Shown here: piece by piece, positions 8,230 through 16,817 of the stretch
How the letters are laid out: each line of letters begins with the position of its first letter
Position numbering within the stretch: position 1 is the first letter of the stretch
From: an uncultured Bacteroidota bacterium
GTDB taxonomy: Bacteria > Bacteroidota > Bacteroidia > B-17B0 > Aurantibacillaceae
Length of the DNA: 64,000 nucleotides
Assembly: GCA_903893815.1 (NCBI GenBank)
Contig: CAITNS010000045.1
Coordinates: 1 to 64,000, forward strand
Direction of reading: 5' to 3'
Program-made: the position numbers and the translations under genes
The notes under the pieces: model-generated
The model's database searches: none
The model's input: the letters and a program-made list of their open reading frames with translations, nothing else
What the model was told of the DNA's origin: nothing

Positions 8230-9096
8230 CTAGAATAAAATTCCAACGTTAATTCTAATAGCATTCATTAATAAATTTTGTTTTACAAAAGAAAAGGTTA
8301 CGGTTCCGTCAGAATAAGATTTATAGTCGTATGCCATATATTTTGATTCTTTTTTCATTAAGTTAGTAAATGAACGGAAGTAATTAATACTTAAGAAGGC
8401 AGAAGTGGACCCAGATAAACGGTATTCTGCACCTAAACCAACATTCATACCAACTCTTAATGGAATTAAAGAACCGTCTTTGTTAATATTGATATTTGTG
8501 TTTGTTCCAGTCCCATTATTTACATTAGATCCAAAAGTTGTGCTGCTAGTATATTTATCAGTAGCTCTTGCTTTAATTCGAACACCAATTTCTCCACCAA
8601 ATACACCAAAATATTTAAAACCACCAATTTCCTTAGTCATCATTTTTAGAGCTAATGGAATCGTAACATGAGTAGTTTTGATTTTTCTTTCTATAATACC
8701 ATTATACCTAACATCTCCTGCCTGAACAATATTTGACTCTTGCATCCCATCTTTTATTTCGTTCAATTCATTTGATCCATTTAATGTATATCCAATAGCA
8801 TATGGTGTAACTGCTAAAGGCTCATATTTGTATTTAATGCCACCGTTTTCAAAATCGCCACCAATACCAGTTACAAAGTAAGCTGTTTTTGATAGTCTAA
8901 ATTCCATCGCTAAGCCAAATCCAAATCCAAAACCTGTACTTGATCTTGTAGTGTTATTGTCTTTAGATGAAAACCATGTAGGTTGAGCCGCTACTTTTAA
9001 ACCTAATCTAAATTTTTTATCGTCATCACTTTCTTGCGCAAGAAACGAATTAGCTAACAATAATGTGCTAGAAACTAAAAGTAAAATCTTTTTCAT
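8230..9096 (-). CDS. Outer-membrane beta-barrel protein (PorT/OmpW-like)
   Basis: Signal peptide at residues 1-20 (LANSFLAQ). The mature protein alternates short amphipathic strands with polar loops (RLGLKVAAQPTWFSS, GFGFGFGLAMEFRL, YFVTGIGGDFENGG, FKYFGVFGGEIGVRIKARA) and ends RINVGILF, the C-terminal aromatic typical of outer-membrane barrels. A Gly/Asn/Thr-rich loop lies at about residues 180-200. This is the general Bacteroidota OMP_b-brl family; substrate or partner unknown. Monocistronic with its own terminator, and divergent from gldB. Confidence 0.8.
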   Translation of the reverse strand: MKKILLLVSSTLLLANSFLAQESDDDKKFRLGLKVAAQPTWFSSKDNNTTRSSTGFGFGFGLAMEFRLSKTAYFVTGIGGDFENGGIKYKYEPLAVTPYAIGYTLNGSNELNEIKDGMQESNIVQAGDVRYNGIIERKIKTTHVTIPLALKMMTKEIGGFKYFGVFGGEIGVRIKARATDKYTSSTTFGSNVNNGTGTNTNININKDGSLIPLRVGMNVGLGAEYRLSGSTSAFLSINYFRSFTNLMKKESKYMAYDYKSYSDGTVTFSFVKQNLLMNAIRINVGILF

Positions 9097-9148
9097 GTGT
9101 ATGTTTTTTATATAATTTAACTTTTGTAAAAATAATATAATTTTTGTT

Positions 9149-10171
9149 ATGAAAAGCTATTTTAAAATCATTGCCACTCTTTTATTTGTTAATTTTTTAA
9201 CAGGCTGTAAACACAATCAGTTGGATATTGATACAAGTAACATAGTACTTGAACCAATTGCCTTTAAACGATTAGATAAAGATGTGTTTTTATTAACAGC
9301 CGAAAATTGTCAATTAAAAATGGGAGAGTTTGAAAAAAAGTATTCTACATTTTATATGCGTTATATATCCTCCATAGTTAATAACGGAGGAAAAACAGAT
9401 TCATTATATTCTCAAACTTTATTGCGTTTTATAACAAATAAAGATATTCAAACCGCCTACAATGATTTAAATAAAACATACTCTGATAATGATATTGAAT
9501 TAATAGGAGATGAAATGACGGAAGCCGTTAAACGCTTTAAAGTTTTTTTTCCGAAACGTAAAACACCAAAACAATTTGTGACGTTTATGAGTGGTTTTCA
9601 ATACAATGTAGTTTATGTTGATTCTACTTTAGGTGTTGGCTTGGATATGTATTTAGGAAGTAAAAATCCTTTTTATAGCATGATGCAGCTGCCAAATTTT
9701 AGAACACGTACAATGAATAAAGAACACGTTTTATCAGATGCCGTTCGTGGTTGGGTAATTACCGAATTTGATAACGCTGATCCTGTGAATAATTTATTGA
9801 ATCACATGATTTTTTACGGTAAACTATTTTATGTATGTGATGGCTTATTACCTAATGTGCAAGATTCAATAAAAATGGGATATACAACTGCACAAATGAA
9901 CTATTTAGATAAATATGAAAAAAATGTGTGGGGTTTTTTTGCTAAGGATAATAAATTATATGACAATGATTTAAAATTAGTATCTGAATTCACTAGCGAT
10001 GGACCATTTACAAGAGCAATTAGTAAAGATTGTCCACCAAGGGTTGCTATGTGGTTAGGTCAACAAATTGTGAAATCCTATATGGAACATAATAGCGATG
10101 TAACATTAGAAGATTTAATGAACGAAAAGGACGCGCAGAAAATTTTATCAAAATCGAAGTACAAACCTTAA
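9149..10171 (+). CDS. gldB: Gliding motility lipoprotein GldB
   Basis: Lipoprotein signal with lipobox Cys at residue 20 (FLTGC). Family segments include FYMRYISSIVN, GVGLDMYLGS, VRGWVITEFD, HMIFYGKLFYVCDGLLP and GPFTRAISKDCPPRVAMWLG. GldB is needed for gliding in Flavobacterium johnsoniae; homologues also occur in non-gliding Bacteroidota, so motility cannot be concluded from this gene alone. Type IX secretion itself is supported by two cargo genes in this window. The usual gldC partner does not follow. Confidence 0.92.
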   Translation: MKSYFKIIATLLFVNFLTGCKHNQLDIDTSNIVLEPIAFKRLDKDVFLLTAENCQLKMGEFEKKYSTFYMRYISSIVNNGGKTDSLYSQTLLRFITNKDIQTAYNDLNKTYSDNDIELIGDEMTEAVKRFKVFFPKRKTPKQFVTFMSGFQYNVVYVDSTLGVGLDMYLGSKNPFYSMMQLPNFRTRTMNKEHVLSDAVRGWVITEFDNADPVNNLLNHMIFYGKLFYVCDGLLPNVQDSIKMGYTTAQMNYLDKYEKNVWGFFAKDNKLYDNDLKLVSEFTSDGPFTRAISKDCPPRVAMWLGQQIVKSYMEHNSDVTLEDLMNEKDAQKILSKSKYKP

Positions 10172-10189
10172 AATGGATTGAAAAGATGA

Positions 10190-10258
10190 AAGAGATTTAA
10201 GGGAGACAGGACTACTTAAATTGTCTCTTCTGTCCCTTTTGTCTATTAAGTCCCTTCA
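10190..10258. repeat. Purine-rich imperfect inverted repeat, aagggac type
   Basis: Left arm ttaagggagacaggac, right arm gtctcttctgtccctt, followed by a second ccctt unit (gtctattaagtccctt). It fills the interval between gldB and the SprT-like gene. No coding potential. Confidence 0.5.
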
Positions 10259-10263
10259 AAAAT

Positions 10264-10911
10264 ATGAGCCTTCGCGAGCAACAAATACAACGTAATTCGG
10301 AAATATTAAAAAAATATATTCCGGAGTTTGCCGTCGTTCAAATTGCTATTTGGATTATTGAATTTGATTTTAAATTAAAAATTACCAAAGAACGTAGTAC
10401 GAAATTAGGTGACTATACCTCGCCAAGAGATGGATTAAATCATATCATTACCATTAACCATAACTTAAATCAGTACTCATTTTTTATTACCTTGGTTCAC
10501 GAAATTGCGCATTTACATACCTTTAATAAACATCGCAATACAGTTGCCCCTCACGGACAAGAATGGAAGGAATCGTTTAGGATTTTAATGACACCTTTTT
10601 TAAGTACGGATAATTTGCCTTTAGATGTTTTGTATGCACTGCGTAAATATTTACAAAATCCAGCCGCTGCCAGTTGTAGTGATACAACCCTAATGCGTAC
10701 TTTAAAATTGTATGATACGCATGATACAAACGGACACTTAATATTATTAGAACATTTACCTTATCGAACGCATTTTTTATACAATGGTTCGCGTATTTTT
10801 GAAAAAGGAGAGAAGCTTCGTAAACGTTATCGTTGTAAAGAAATTAGCACGGGCTCGGTGTATTTATTTAGCCCACTTGCCGAAGTTGAAGTTTTTGAAT
10901 CGAATACTTAA
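10264..10911 (+). CDS. SprT-like zinc metalloprotease-domain protein
   Basis: HEIAH at residues 79-83 within FFITLVHEIAHLHTF, followed by HGQEWKESF, which supplies the third histidine, the SprT/Spartan arrangement. The C-terminal half (THFLYNGSRIFEKGEKLRKR) corresponds to the SprT ribbon region but lacks zinc-binding cysteine pairs. At 215 residues it has the normal length of Bacteroidota SprT-like proteins. Proteolytic activity is inferred from the motif. Physiological substrate unknown; the eukaryotic relative Spartan cuts DNA-protein crosslinks. Confidence 0.85.
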   Translation: MSLREQQIQRNSEILKKYIPEFAVVQIAIWIIEFDFKLKITKERSTKLGDYTSPRDGLNHIITINHNLNQYSFFITLVHEIAHLHTFNKHRNTVAPHGQEWKESFRILMTPFLSTDNLPLDVLYALRKYLQNPAAASCSDTTLMRTLKLYDTHDTNGHLILLEHLPYRTHFLYNGSRIFEKGEKLRKRYRCKEISTGSVYLFSPLAEVEVFESNT

Positions 10912-11026
10912 GCATTTATTTTTTCAACATTGGTAATTATTAAGTGTTTAGTTTAGAGTGATTTAAGCTTGTCATAGAAAATTCAATTTGTTAATAAATC
11001 CAACACTTTCGGCACTTTTATCGAGT

Positions 11027-11034
11027 TATATTTG
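11027..11034 (+). promoter_or_regulatory. Candidate -7 box upstream of tex
   Basis: TATATTTG fits the Bacteroidota TAnnTTTG consensus 53 bp upstream of the tex ATG. The -33 region has TTTC rather than TTG. Confidence 0.4.
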
Positions 11035-11087
11035 TTTAACACTGTTTCATAAAACCAGAAACAATGAAATTTTAAACAAGAAACACA

Positions 11088-13334
11088 ATGACCGATACTT
11101 CTTTATTTTTTAAAATTGCTGCTGAGTTAAAAGTTGATGCGAAGCAAGTTAAATCCACTGTTGAATTATTAGATGAAGGCGCCACCGTTCCATTTATCTC
11201 TCGTTACCGTAAAGAGGTTACAGGTAGTTTGGATGAAGTTCAAGTAATCACTATTAAAAATGAAATTGAACGCTTACGTCAATTAGAACAACGTCGTGAG
11301 GCTATTTTAAAATCGATTGAAGGCCAAGGAAAATTAACACAAGAATTATCAGATAAAATTTTAGCAGCCGAAACACTTTCGACCTTAGAAGATTTGTATT
11401 TACCATACAAACCTAAACGTCGTACCAAAGCAACTGCTGCTCGTGAAAAAGGATTAGAACCTTTGGCACAATTAATTTTAGCGCAGGAAACGAAAGAGTT
11501 ATTTCCTGAAGCTTTAAAATTTGTGAATAAAGAATTAGGAGTAGAGCATCCTGATGACGCTTTAGCTGGCGCAAGAGATATTATTGCAGAGATTATTAGT
11601 GAAGATGCCGTGGTGCGTGAAGGCATGCGTGTGCTATTTAAAAAATCGGCCATCATCAAAACAAAAGTCATCAGAGGAAAAGAAGAGGAAGGACAAAAGT
11701 TTGAGGATTATTTTGAATGGGAAGAATCATTAATGTCTTGCCCAAGCCACCGCATGTTAGCGATGCGTCGCGGAGAAAAAGAAGATTTTTTGATTTTAGA
11801 TATTATTATTGACGATGAACAAGCGCATGAACAAATCAAAAAACAATTTATTAAATCGCGTAACGAATGTGCTGAACAAATTACTTTAGCAATTGAAGAT
11901 GGTTATAAGCGTTTGTTACAACCAAGTATTGAAGCAGAGATGCGTTTGTTTACTAAACAAATAGCTGATGAAAAAGCCATACAAGTATTTGCTGATAATT
12001 TACGCGAGTTATTATTAGCGTCGCCATTAGGACAAAAATCTATTTTAGCAATTGATCCAGGATTTAGATCAGGTTGTAAAGTTGTAGCCTTAGATGCCCA
12101 AGGTAAATTACTAGAAGAAACTGTTATTTATCCTCACGAGCCTCAACGCCGTGTGATGGATGCGCAACATGTAGTAATGGCTATGTGCGCTAAACATGAG
12201 TTAGAAGCTATTGCTATTGGTAACGGAACAGCATCAAGAGAAACTGAACAATTTATTAGAAGCATTGAAGTATTACCTAAAACAATTCCTGTGATTATGG
12301 TAAGTGAAGCAGGCGCTTCTATTTACTCGGCCTCAGATGTGGCGCGTGAAGAATTTCCTGAATATGATTTAACCGTGCGTGGTGCCGTTTCTATCGGTCG
12401 TCGTTTAGCAGATCCATTAGCGGAATTAGTAAAGTTAGATGCTAAATCCATTGGTGTTGGCCAGTATCAGCATGATGTGGATCAAGTAGCGTTAAAAAAT
12501 AAATTAGATTCAGTAGTGATGAGTTGTGTAAATGGAGTAGGGGTTGAGTTAAATACAGCTTCTAAACAATTACTATCTTATGTATCAGGTATTGGCGAAG
12601 GTTTAGCGAAAAATATTGTGGATTATAGAAATGAACACGGGGCTTTTAAATCGCGTAAAGAGTTATTAAAAGTAAATCGTATGGGCGATAAAGTGTTTGA
12701 ACAATGTTCAGGTTTCTTGCGCATCAGAGATGGTATTCATCCATTAGATAAAAGTGCGGTGCATCCAGAGGCATATCATATTGTAGAAAAAATGGCAAGC
12801 GATTTAAATTGTAGCATTGATGATTTAATTAATGATAAAGACTTGCGAAAAAAAATTAATTTAATGTCTTACGTAACGGACGCTATTGGTTTGCCAACGT
12901 TAAAGGATATTATGAGTGAGTTGGAGAAACCAGGACGTGATCCTCGTAAATCGTTTGAAGTCTTTAGTTTTGACGAGCACGTGCATAGTATTGAAGATTT
13001 AAGAGAAGGTATGCGTTTACCAGGCATTGTGACTAACGTTACTAATTTTGGTGCATTTGTGGATGTGGGTGTACATCAAGATGGATTAGTGCATATTTCT
13101 CAATTGAGTGATACTTTTGTGGATGATCCAAATATGATTGTAAAAGTAGGCCAACAAGTTTGGGTAAATGTAACGGAGTGTGACGTAAAACGTAAACGTA
13201 TTGCTTTATCCATGAAAGGCGAAGCTTCCGTAAGCGCGCATAAACCATCGCAAAAAAAAGAAGAAGTAGCTTCTTACGATCCTAATGATATGATGTCGGC
13301 TTTGGCTGCATTAAAAGGGAAGTTTAAGAAGTAG
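11088..13334 (+). CDS. tex: Tex family RNA-binding transcription accessory protein
   Basis: The domain order is complete: N-terminal helical Tex region, a YqgF/RuvX-like fold with IDPGFRSGCKVVALD at about residue 325, helix-hairpin-helix motifs (VSGIGEGLAKNIVDYRNEHG), and an S1 RNA-binding domain (PGIVTNVTNFGAFVDVGVHQ) near residue 650. Tex acts in the cytoplasm on transcription and RNA surveillance. The 748-residue length is normal. The last codons (ALAALKGKFKK plus stop) are repeated 660 bp downstream, beyond a toxin-antitoxin pair; see the direct repeat entries. Confidence 0.94.
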   Translation: MTDTSLFFKIAAELKVDAKQVKSTVELLDEGATVPFISRYRKEVTGSLDEVQVITIKNEIERLRQLEQRREAILKSIEGQGKLTQELSDKILAAETLSTLEDLYLPYKPKRRTKATAAREKGLEPLAQLILAQETKELFPEALKFVNKELGVEHPDDALAGARDIIAEIISEDAVVREGMRVLFKKSAIIKTKVIRGKEEEGQKFEDYFEWEESLMSCPSHRMLAMRRGEKEDFLILDIIIDDEQAHEQIKKQFIKSRNECAEQITLAIEDGYKRLLQPSIEAEMRLFTKQIADEKAIQVFADNLRELLLASPLGQKSILAIDPGFRSGCKVVALDAQGKLLEETVIYPHEPQRRVMDAQHVVMAMCAKHELEAIAIGNGTASRETEQFIRSIEVLPKTIPVIMVSEAGASIYSASDVAREEFPEYDLTVRGAVSIGRRLADPLAELVKLDAKSIGVGQYQHDVDQVALKNKLDSVVMSCVNGVGVELNTASKQLLSYVSGIGEGLAKNIVDYRNEHGAFKSRKELLKVNRMGDKVFEQCSGFLRIRDGIHPLDKSAVHPEAYHIVEKMASDLNCSIDDLINDKDLRKKINLMSYVTDAIGLPTLKDIMSELEKPGRDPRKSFEVFSFDEHVHSIEDLREGMRLPGIVTNVTNFGAFVDVGVHQDGLVHISQLSDTFVDDPNMIVKVGQQVWVNVTECDVKRKRIALSMKGEASVSAHKPSQKKEEVASYDPNDMMSALAALKGKFKK

Positions 13335-13339
13335 GATTT
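13308..13339 (+). repeat. Direct repeat, left copy: tex 3' end
   Basis: 32 bp beginning gcattaaaagggaagtttaa and ending taggattt, covering the last nine tex codons, its TAG stop and five more bases. Identical to 13970-14001. Confidence 0.95.
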
Positions 13340-13407
13340 ATGAAGTGCATCTCTTTTATATCATCTATAAAATTACTAAATTCGTTAATACATAAAATAT
13401 ACATCTA

Positions 13408-13653
13408 ATGAAAACTTCAGCTTTAAAAAAAGAAATATATCAAGCTATCGATAATACCAAGGATAATGAAATCTTAGAGGCTGTATATACCATATTAAAA
13501 CGTACAGTTGTTGACGAGGAAGAAGCAACAGAATTGACAACGGCACAGAAAAAAGAATTAGATAAGCGTTTAGCAGACCACAAAGCTGGAAAGCTAAAGT
13601 ATTATACAATAGATGAAGTTAAAAAGGCTGTATTTAAAGCTATAAAAAAGTAA
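13408..13653 (+). CDS. Antitoxin of a RelE/ParE-type module
   Basis: An 81-residue charged helical protein (MKTSALKKEIYQAIDNTKDN, TTAQKKELDKRLADHKAGK) whose C-terminal half resembles the addiction-module component family (TIGR02574-like). It starts 73 bp after tex and is followed 2 bp later by a ParE-like toxin gene, the usual antitoxin-first order. Antitoxins of this kind neutralise the toxin and usually repress their own promoter. Part of a segment bounded by a direct repeat of the tex 3' end. Confidence 0.8.
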   Translation: MKTSALKKEIYQAIDNTKDNEILEAVYTILKRTVVDEEEATELTTAQKKELDKRLADHKAGKLKYYTIDEVKKAVFKAIKK

Positions 13654-13655
13654 AG

Positions 13656-13955
13656 ATGTTGCCGTATATATTTACAGAAAACGCTATGTCTGATATGATA
13701 AAACAAGCCATGTACTATGAGGATAAAGAAAAAGGTTTAGGTCTTAAGTTTATGGATGGAATAACATTAGCTGCAGAAGAAGTAAGTAAAATGCCAAAAG
13801 TATTTGTGAGTTCATACAAAAATACAAGAGAACGAAAAACCAAACATTTCCCTTATAAATTAATATATACATTAGAAGAAGGAATTATATATATCCATGC
13901 CGTATATGCTTGTAAAGCAAATCCCAAAAATAAATATAATAGAATGAAAAAATAA
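13656..13955 (+). CDS. RelE/ParE-family toxin
   Basis: A 99-residue protein with the RelE/ParE layout: N-terminal strand and helix pair (IFTENAMSDMIKQAMYYEDK), a long second helix (GLKFMDGITLAAEEVSKMP), then the conserved HFPYKLIYTLEEGIIYIHAV beta-hairpin with the usual PYxLIY motif. ParE members poison gyrase, whereas RelE members cut mRNA; the sequence alone does not decide, though the HFPYKLIY style is common in ParE-like proteins. It lies 2 bp after the antitoxin gene. Confidence 0.82.
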   Translation: MLPYIFTENAMSDMIKQAMYYEDKEKGLGLKFMDGITLAAEEVSKMPKVFVSSYKNTRERKTKHFPYKLIYTLEEGIIYIHAVYACKANPKNKYNRMKK

Positions 13956-13969
13956 ACTTGCCCTTAGCG

Positions 13970-14001
13970 GCATTAAAAGGGAAGTTTAAGAAGTAGGATT
14001 T
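13970..14001 (+). repeat. Direct repeat, right copy: detached tex 3' end
   Basis: Identical 32 bp to 13308-13339. Just upstream the reading tta gcg replaces ttg gct of tex, so the encoded LAALKGKFKK-stop is kept while two codons differ synonymously. This looks like the 3' end of a second, slightly diverged tex allele rather than a simple copy of the first. Confidence 0.93.
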
Positions 14002-14012
14002 GTATGTTTTAA

Positions 14013-14087
14013 TTAAGCCATAAATTTATATTGATAGCCTTGCGCTAACTTATTGAATATTTCTACAGCTTGTTTGTTTTTGTTCAT
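14013..14087 (-). pseudogene. N-terminal stub of a SAM-dependent methyltransferase
   Basis: A 24-codon frame, MNKNKQAVEIFNKLAQGYQY then KFMA and stop, too short for the ORF listing. It resembles the start of the class I methyltransferases of Bacteroidota that begin with (N)KQAVExFNKLAxxYQDKFMD. The rest of the gene is missing: the stub stops 12 bp from the right copy of the tex direct repeat. I infer that the event that brought in the toxin-antitoxin segment removed the remainder. The family match is from memory and rests on few residues. Confidence 0.5.
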
Positions 14088-14092
14088 TCAAA

Positions 14093-15367
14093 TTAAATAG
14101 CAGGCAACAACTTTGCTTTGCATTCGCCAAAGCCAATGCGTGTTTTGTTGTTTGTGCAGTAGCCTCTTAAAATAACAGTATCATTATCATTAATAAATTT
14201 ACGCTCGCTGCCATCATTTAATTTTAAAGGCTTTGTGCCTTTCCAACTTAGTTCCATCATACTGCCATACTCTTTTGGGTCAGGCCCGCTTATTGTTCCA
14301 CTGCCCATCATATCACCAACATTTACATTACAACCATTTACAGTGTGATGTGCTAATTGTTGTTCCATAGTCCAATACATGTATTTGTAATTTGAATTAC
14401 AAATTACAGTTTCTGTGCTGTTTTCTGGTTGTATGGCTACTTCTAATTTAATATCTACATTTTTATTTCCCGTATATTCTAAATATGGAAACACTTTTGG
14501 TTCTTGAACATAACCTTCTGTTCTAAATGGTTCTAAAGCATCTAGAGTGACAATCCAAGGTGAAATTGTACTTGCAAAGTTTTTAGATAAGAAGGGCCCT
14601 AGGGGCACATATTCCCAAGTTTGAATATCACGCGCACTCCAATCATTAAATAATACCATTCCAAAAATATAATCGTCTGCTTTTTCAGTACTAATGCTTT
14701 CGCCTAGTTTACTTGCTTTTCCAATAATAAAAGCAGTTTCTAGTTCAAAGTCTAATAATTTACAAGGTCCAAAAGTTGGCACTTCGGCATCTGCTGGTTT
14801 CATTTGTCCTTTTGGTCGGTATAAATCAGTTCCGCTAACAGTAATACTACTTGCACGGCCATGGTAACCAACCGGAATGTATTTCCAGTTTTGTAATAAG
14901 GCATTTTTTGGATCACGAATCATCGTTCCAATATTTGTAGCATGATCAATACTGCTATAAAAATCAGTGTAATCGCCCACTTTTACGGGTAATAAAAGAT
15001 TAATGCTATTGTTGGTTTTAAAAATAGAGGCGAACACTTCTTTGTTATCTTGTAATTCTTTGTTATCACTGTTAAGTAGTTCGGATAAGCGGTCTCTTAA
15101 AGCACGAGTGGTGTCTTTTCCTAGTTCAATAAAATCATTTAAATACGCTTTATTAAATACTTCTTTATCGATATTTAATTTTGAAAAAAAGCCGCGACTC
15201 GCTAATTCATATAAATCAATAGCGTAATTACCAATGGCAGAGCAAGCATGGTGTTTTACTGTGCTATCCGAAAAAATGCCAAAAGGTAGGTTTTGAATTG
15301 GGAAATCAGAGTTAGCATCAACAGATATCCAAGATATAAGGGCAGGGTTATTAGCTTTTATGTTCAT
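14093..15367 (-). CDS. fahA: Fumarylacetoacetase
   Basis: Last step of tyrosine breakdown: cleaves fumarylacetoacetate to fumarate and acetoacetate. The 424-residue length and two-domain layout are normal. Visible motifs are DYTDFYSS at 132-139 (metal and substrate site), GYHGRASS at 167-174 with the catalytic His, FELETAFIIG, FNDWSARDIQ and WEYVPLGPF. No other tyrosine-degradation gene is next to it. Confidence 0.95.
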   Translation of the reverse strand: MNIKANNPALISWISVDANSDFPIQNLPFGIFSDSTVKHHACSAIGNYAIDLYELASRGFFSKLNIDKEVFNKAYLNDFIELGKDTTRALRDRLSELLNSDNKELQDNKEVFASIFKTNNSINLLLPVKVGDYTDFYSSIDHATNIGTMIRDPKNALLQNWKYIPVGYHGRASSITVSGTDLYRPKGQMKPADAEVPTFGPCKLLDFELETAFIIGKASKLGESISTEKADDYIFGMVLFNDWSARDIQTWEYVPLGPFLSKNFASTISPWIVTLDALEPFRTEGYVQEPKVFPYLEYTGNKNVDIKLEVAIQPENSTETVICNSNYKYMYWTMEQQLAHHTVNGCNVNVGDMMGSGTISGPDPKEYGSMMELSWKGTKPLKLNDGSERKFINDNDTVILRGYCTNNKTRIGFGECKAKLLPAI

Positions 15368-15454
15368 GTTTAGTAAAGTTAAAAAAGAGTAAAAATGTAT
15401 TTAATGTGTGTTATTTATTGGTATATAAACATAGTAAAATTATATATTTATGGC

Positions 15455-16132
15455 ATGCAATTTAAGAAACTTATTCTTCTTTTTTTAATTCATTTTTCTG
15501 CCATTTTAGTAGGTCAAAATCCTAATGATTTTGCTTTTGTATTGAGCGAAAGAGCCGTTAATAAGGTATTTACAGCTATTGGTGAAATTAAAGGTAAAAG
15601 TCAGTATGAAGTGCTCGGCATTATTGACGGTCATTATACCTGGAAAGTCCTAAATCCTAAAATCAGTTTTAAGCCTGATAGCAGCGATTTTACCTGCGAA
15701 GCAAAAGTAGAAGTAGGGCCTTTTGGATATAAATCAGAAGTATTAGGGCATGTAAAGATTGGATATGACGATCAAAAAAATGTGATTTCAATTAAAATTA
15801 CTGACGCTGTTTTTGAATTATATACGATGGTATTGAAGAAAAAAATCCACATAAAAGACATACATTTAGAAGATTATTTTAAAGATCCTTTTTTGTTTGA
15901 AGGACCTAAAAGTATAGCAACCGATATGTCATTTACCATGCCCGATAGTACTGTAAAACAAATTTACATACAACCAACAGTTTGTGTGATGAAAGTTGTA
16001 AAGCAAGCCATTAAAACCATGTGCGATATTGCGGTTCAAGATAAACCATTCAAAAAAGATGTGAAAGTAACACCGCCCATACAACAAGCTGAAGTAAAGG
16101 AGAAAAAGAATAAAGCACAACAGGTTCGTTAA
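15455..16132 (+). CDS. Secreted protein of unknown function
   Basis: Start taken at ATG 15455 (MQFKKLILLFLIHFSAILVG), which gives a clean signal peptide cleaved before QNPNDF; the 20 codons from 15395 have no support. The mature part is mainly beta-strand, (YEVLGIIDGHYTWKVLNPK, DFTCEAKVEVGPFGYKSEVL) and ends in a basic Lys/Gln-rich tail. I do not recognise a family. It is followed 10 bp later by a PAP2 phosphatase gene and a GT39-type glycosyltransferase gene, probably as one operon. Confidence 0.7.
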   Translation: MQFKKLILLFLIHFSAILVGQNPNDFAFVLSERAVNKVFTAIGEIKGKSQYEVLGIIDGHYTWKVLNPKISFKPDSSDFTCEAKVEVGPFGYKSEVLGHVKIGYDDQKNVISIKITDAVFELYTMVLKKKIHIKDIHLEDYFKDPFLFEGPKSIATDMSFTMPDSTVKQIYIQPTVCVMKVVKQAIKTMCDIAVQDKPFKKDVKVTPPIQQAEVKEKKNKAQQVR

Positions 16133-16142
16133 ACAACTAAAA

Positions 16143-16817
16143 TTGAAAGCATTAATTAAACATAACATCATTTATATTCTTTTGTATTTACTACTATTGG
16201 GTATAGTTGGTTATGTATTATTAAATGAAGGAAAAGTGCCTATTCATAGAGAAATGAATACCTATGTTGGCAATACGTTTATTGATCAATTTTTAGCCTA
16301 CGCTACACATTTTGGAGATGGTTTATTTGCTGTTTTAATTGCGATTGCTTTTTCATTTCAAAATGTGCGTGTGTCATTATACATCTTGTTTTCATATGCT
16401 GGAGCAGGTATTATGTCTTATATTTTAAAACATTGGGTATATTATGAAGTTACTCGCCCGCATTTTGTGTTTCAGTATTATGTGCGTGAGCAATTAAAAT
16501 TAGTTGATGGAGTTGATGTAGTAGCTTTTCATTCTTTTCCCAGTGGGCATGCTTTATCTGCTTTTGCACTGTTTTTTTGTTTGTTATTTATTACAAAGAA
16601 TCATTTTTCGAAAACGGTATTTTTTTTATTTGCCATTTTAGCGGCCTATAGTAGAGTTCATTTATCTCAACATTGGTTGATTGATGTATATGCAGGCTCT
16701 ATTATTGGCGTATGTTTTTCTATATTGCTATATGTTGTGTTTTATTCAACTAATAAATGGCCTCATTTAAATATGAGTTTACCAGTGTTACTCAAAAATA
16801 GAAAGAAAAGTGTTTAA
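16143..16817 (+). CDS. PAP2-family membrane phosphatase
   Basis: The three PAP2 signatures are present: a KxnRP motif (KHWVYYEVTRP, with eight rather than the usual six residues between Lys and Arg), PSGH at 133-136 and SRVHLSQHWLID at 170-181. At least five membrane helices are visible. The start is TTG at 16143, chosen because the first ATG would remove the first transmembrane helix (IIYILLYLLLLGIVGYVLL). Probable substrate is a lipid or polyprenyl phosphate or diphosphate. Its end overlaps the GTG start of the next gene by 8 bp. Confidence 0.85.
   Translation: MKALIKHNIIYILLYLLLLGIVGYVLLNEGKVPIHREMNTYVGNTFIDQFLAYATHFGDGLFAVLIAIAFSFQNVRVSLYILFSYAGAGIMSYILKHWVYYEVTRPHFVFQYYVREQLKLVDGVDVVAFHSFPSGHALSAFALFFCLLFITKNHFSKTVFFLFAILAAYSRVHLSQHWLIDVYAGSIIGVCFSILLYVVFYSTNKWPHLNMSLPVLLKNRKKSV

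Noticed and set aside
8230-8671. 88-residue plus-strand ORF at 8405-8671
   Set aside because: Shadow of the outer-membrane barrel gene on the opposite strand.
11279-11671. 130-residue minus-strand ORF inside tex
   Set aside because: It lies wholly inside the conserved tex frame and has no promoter or family features.
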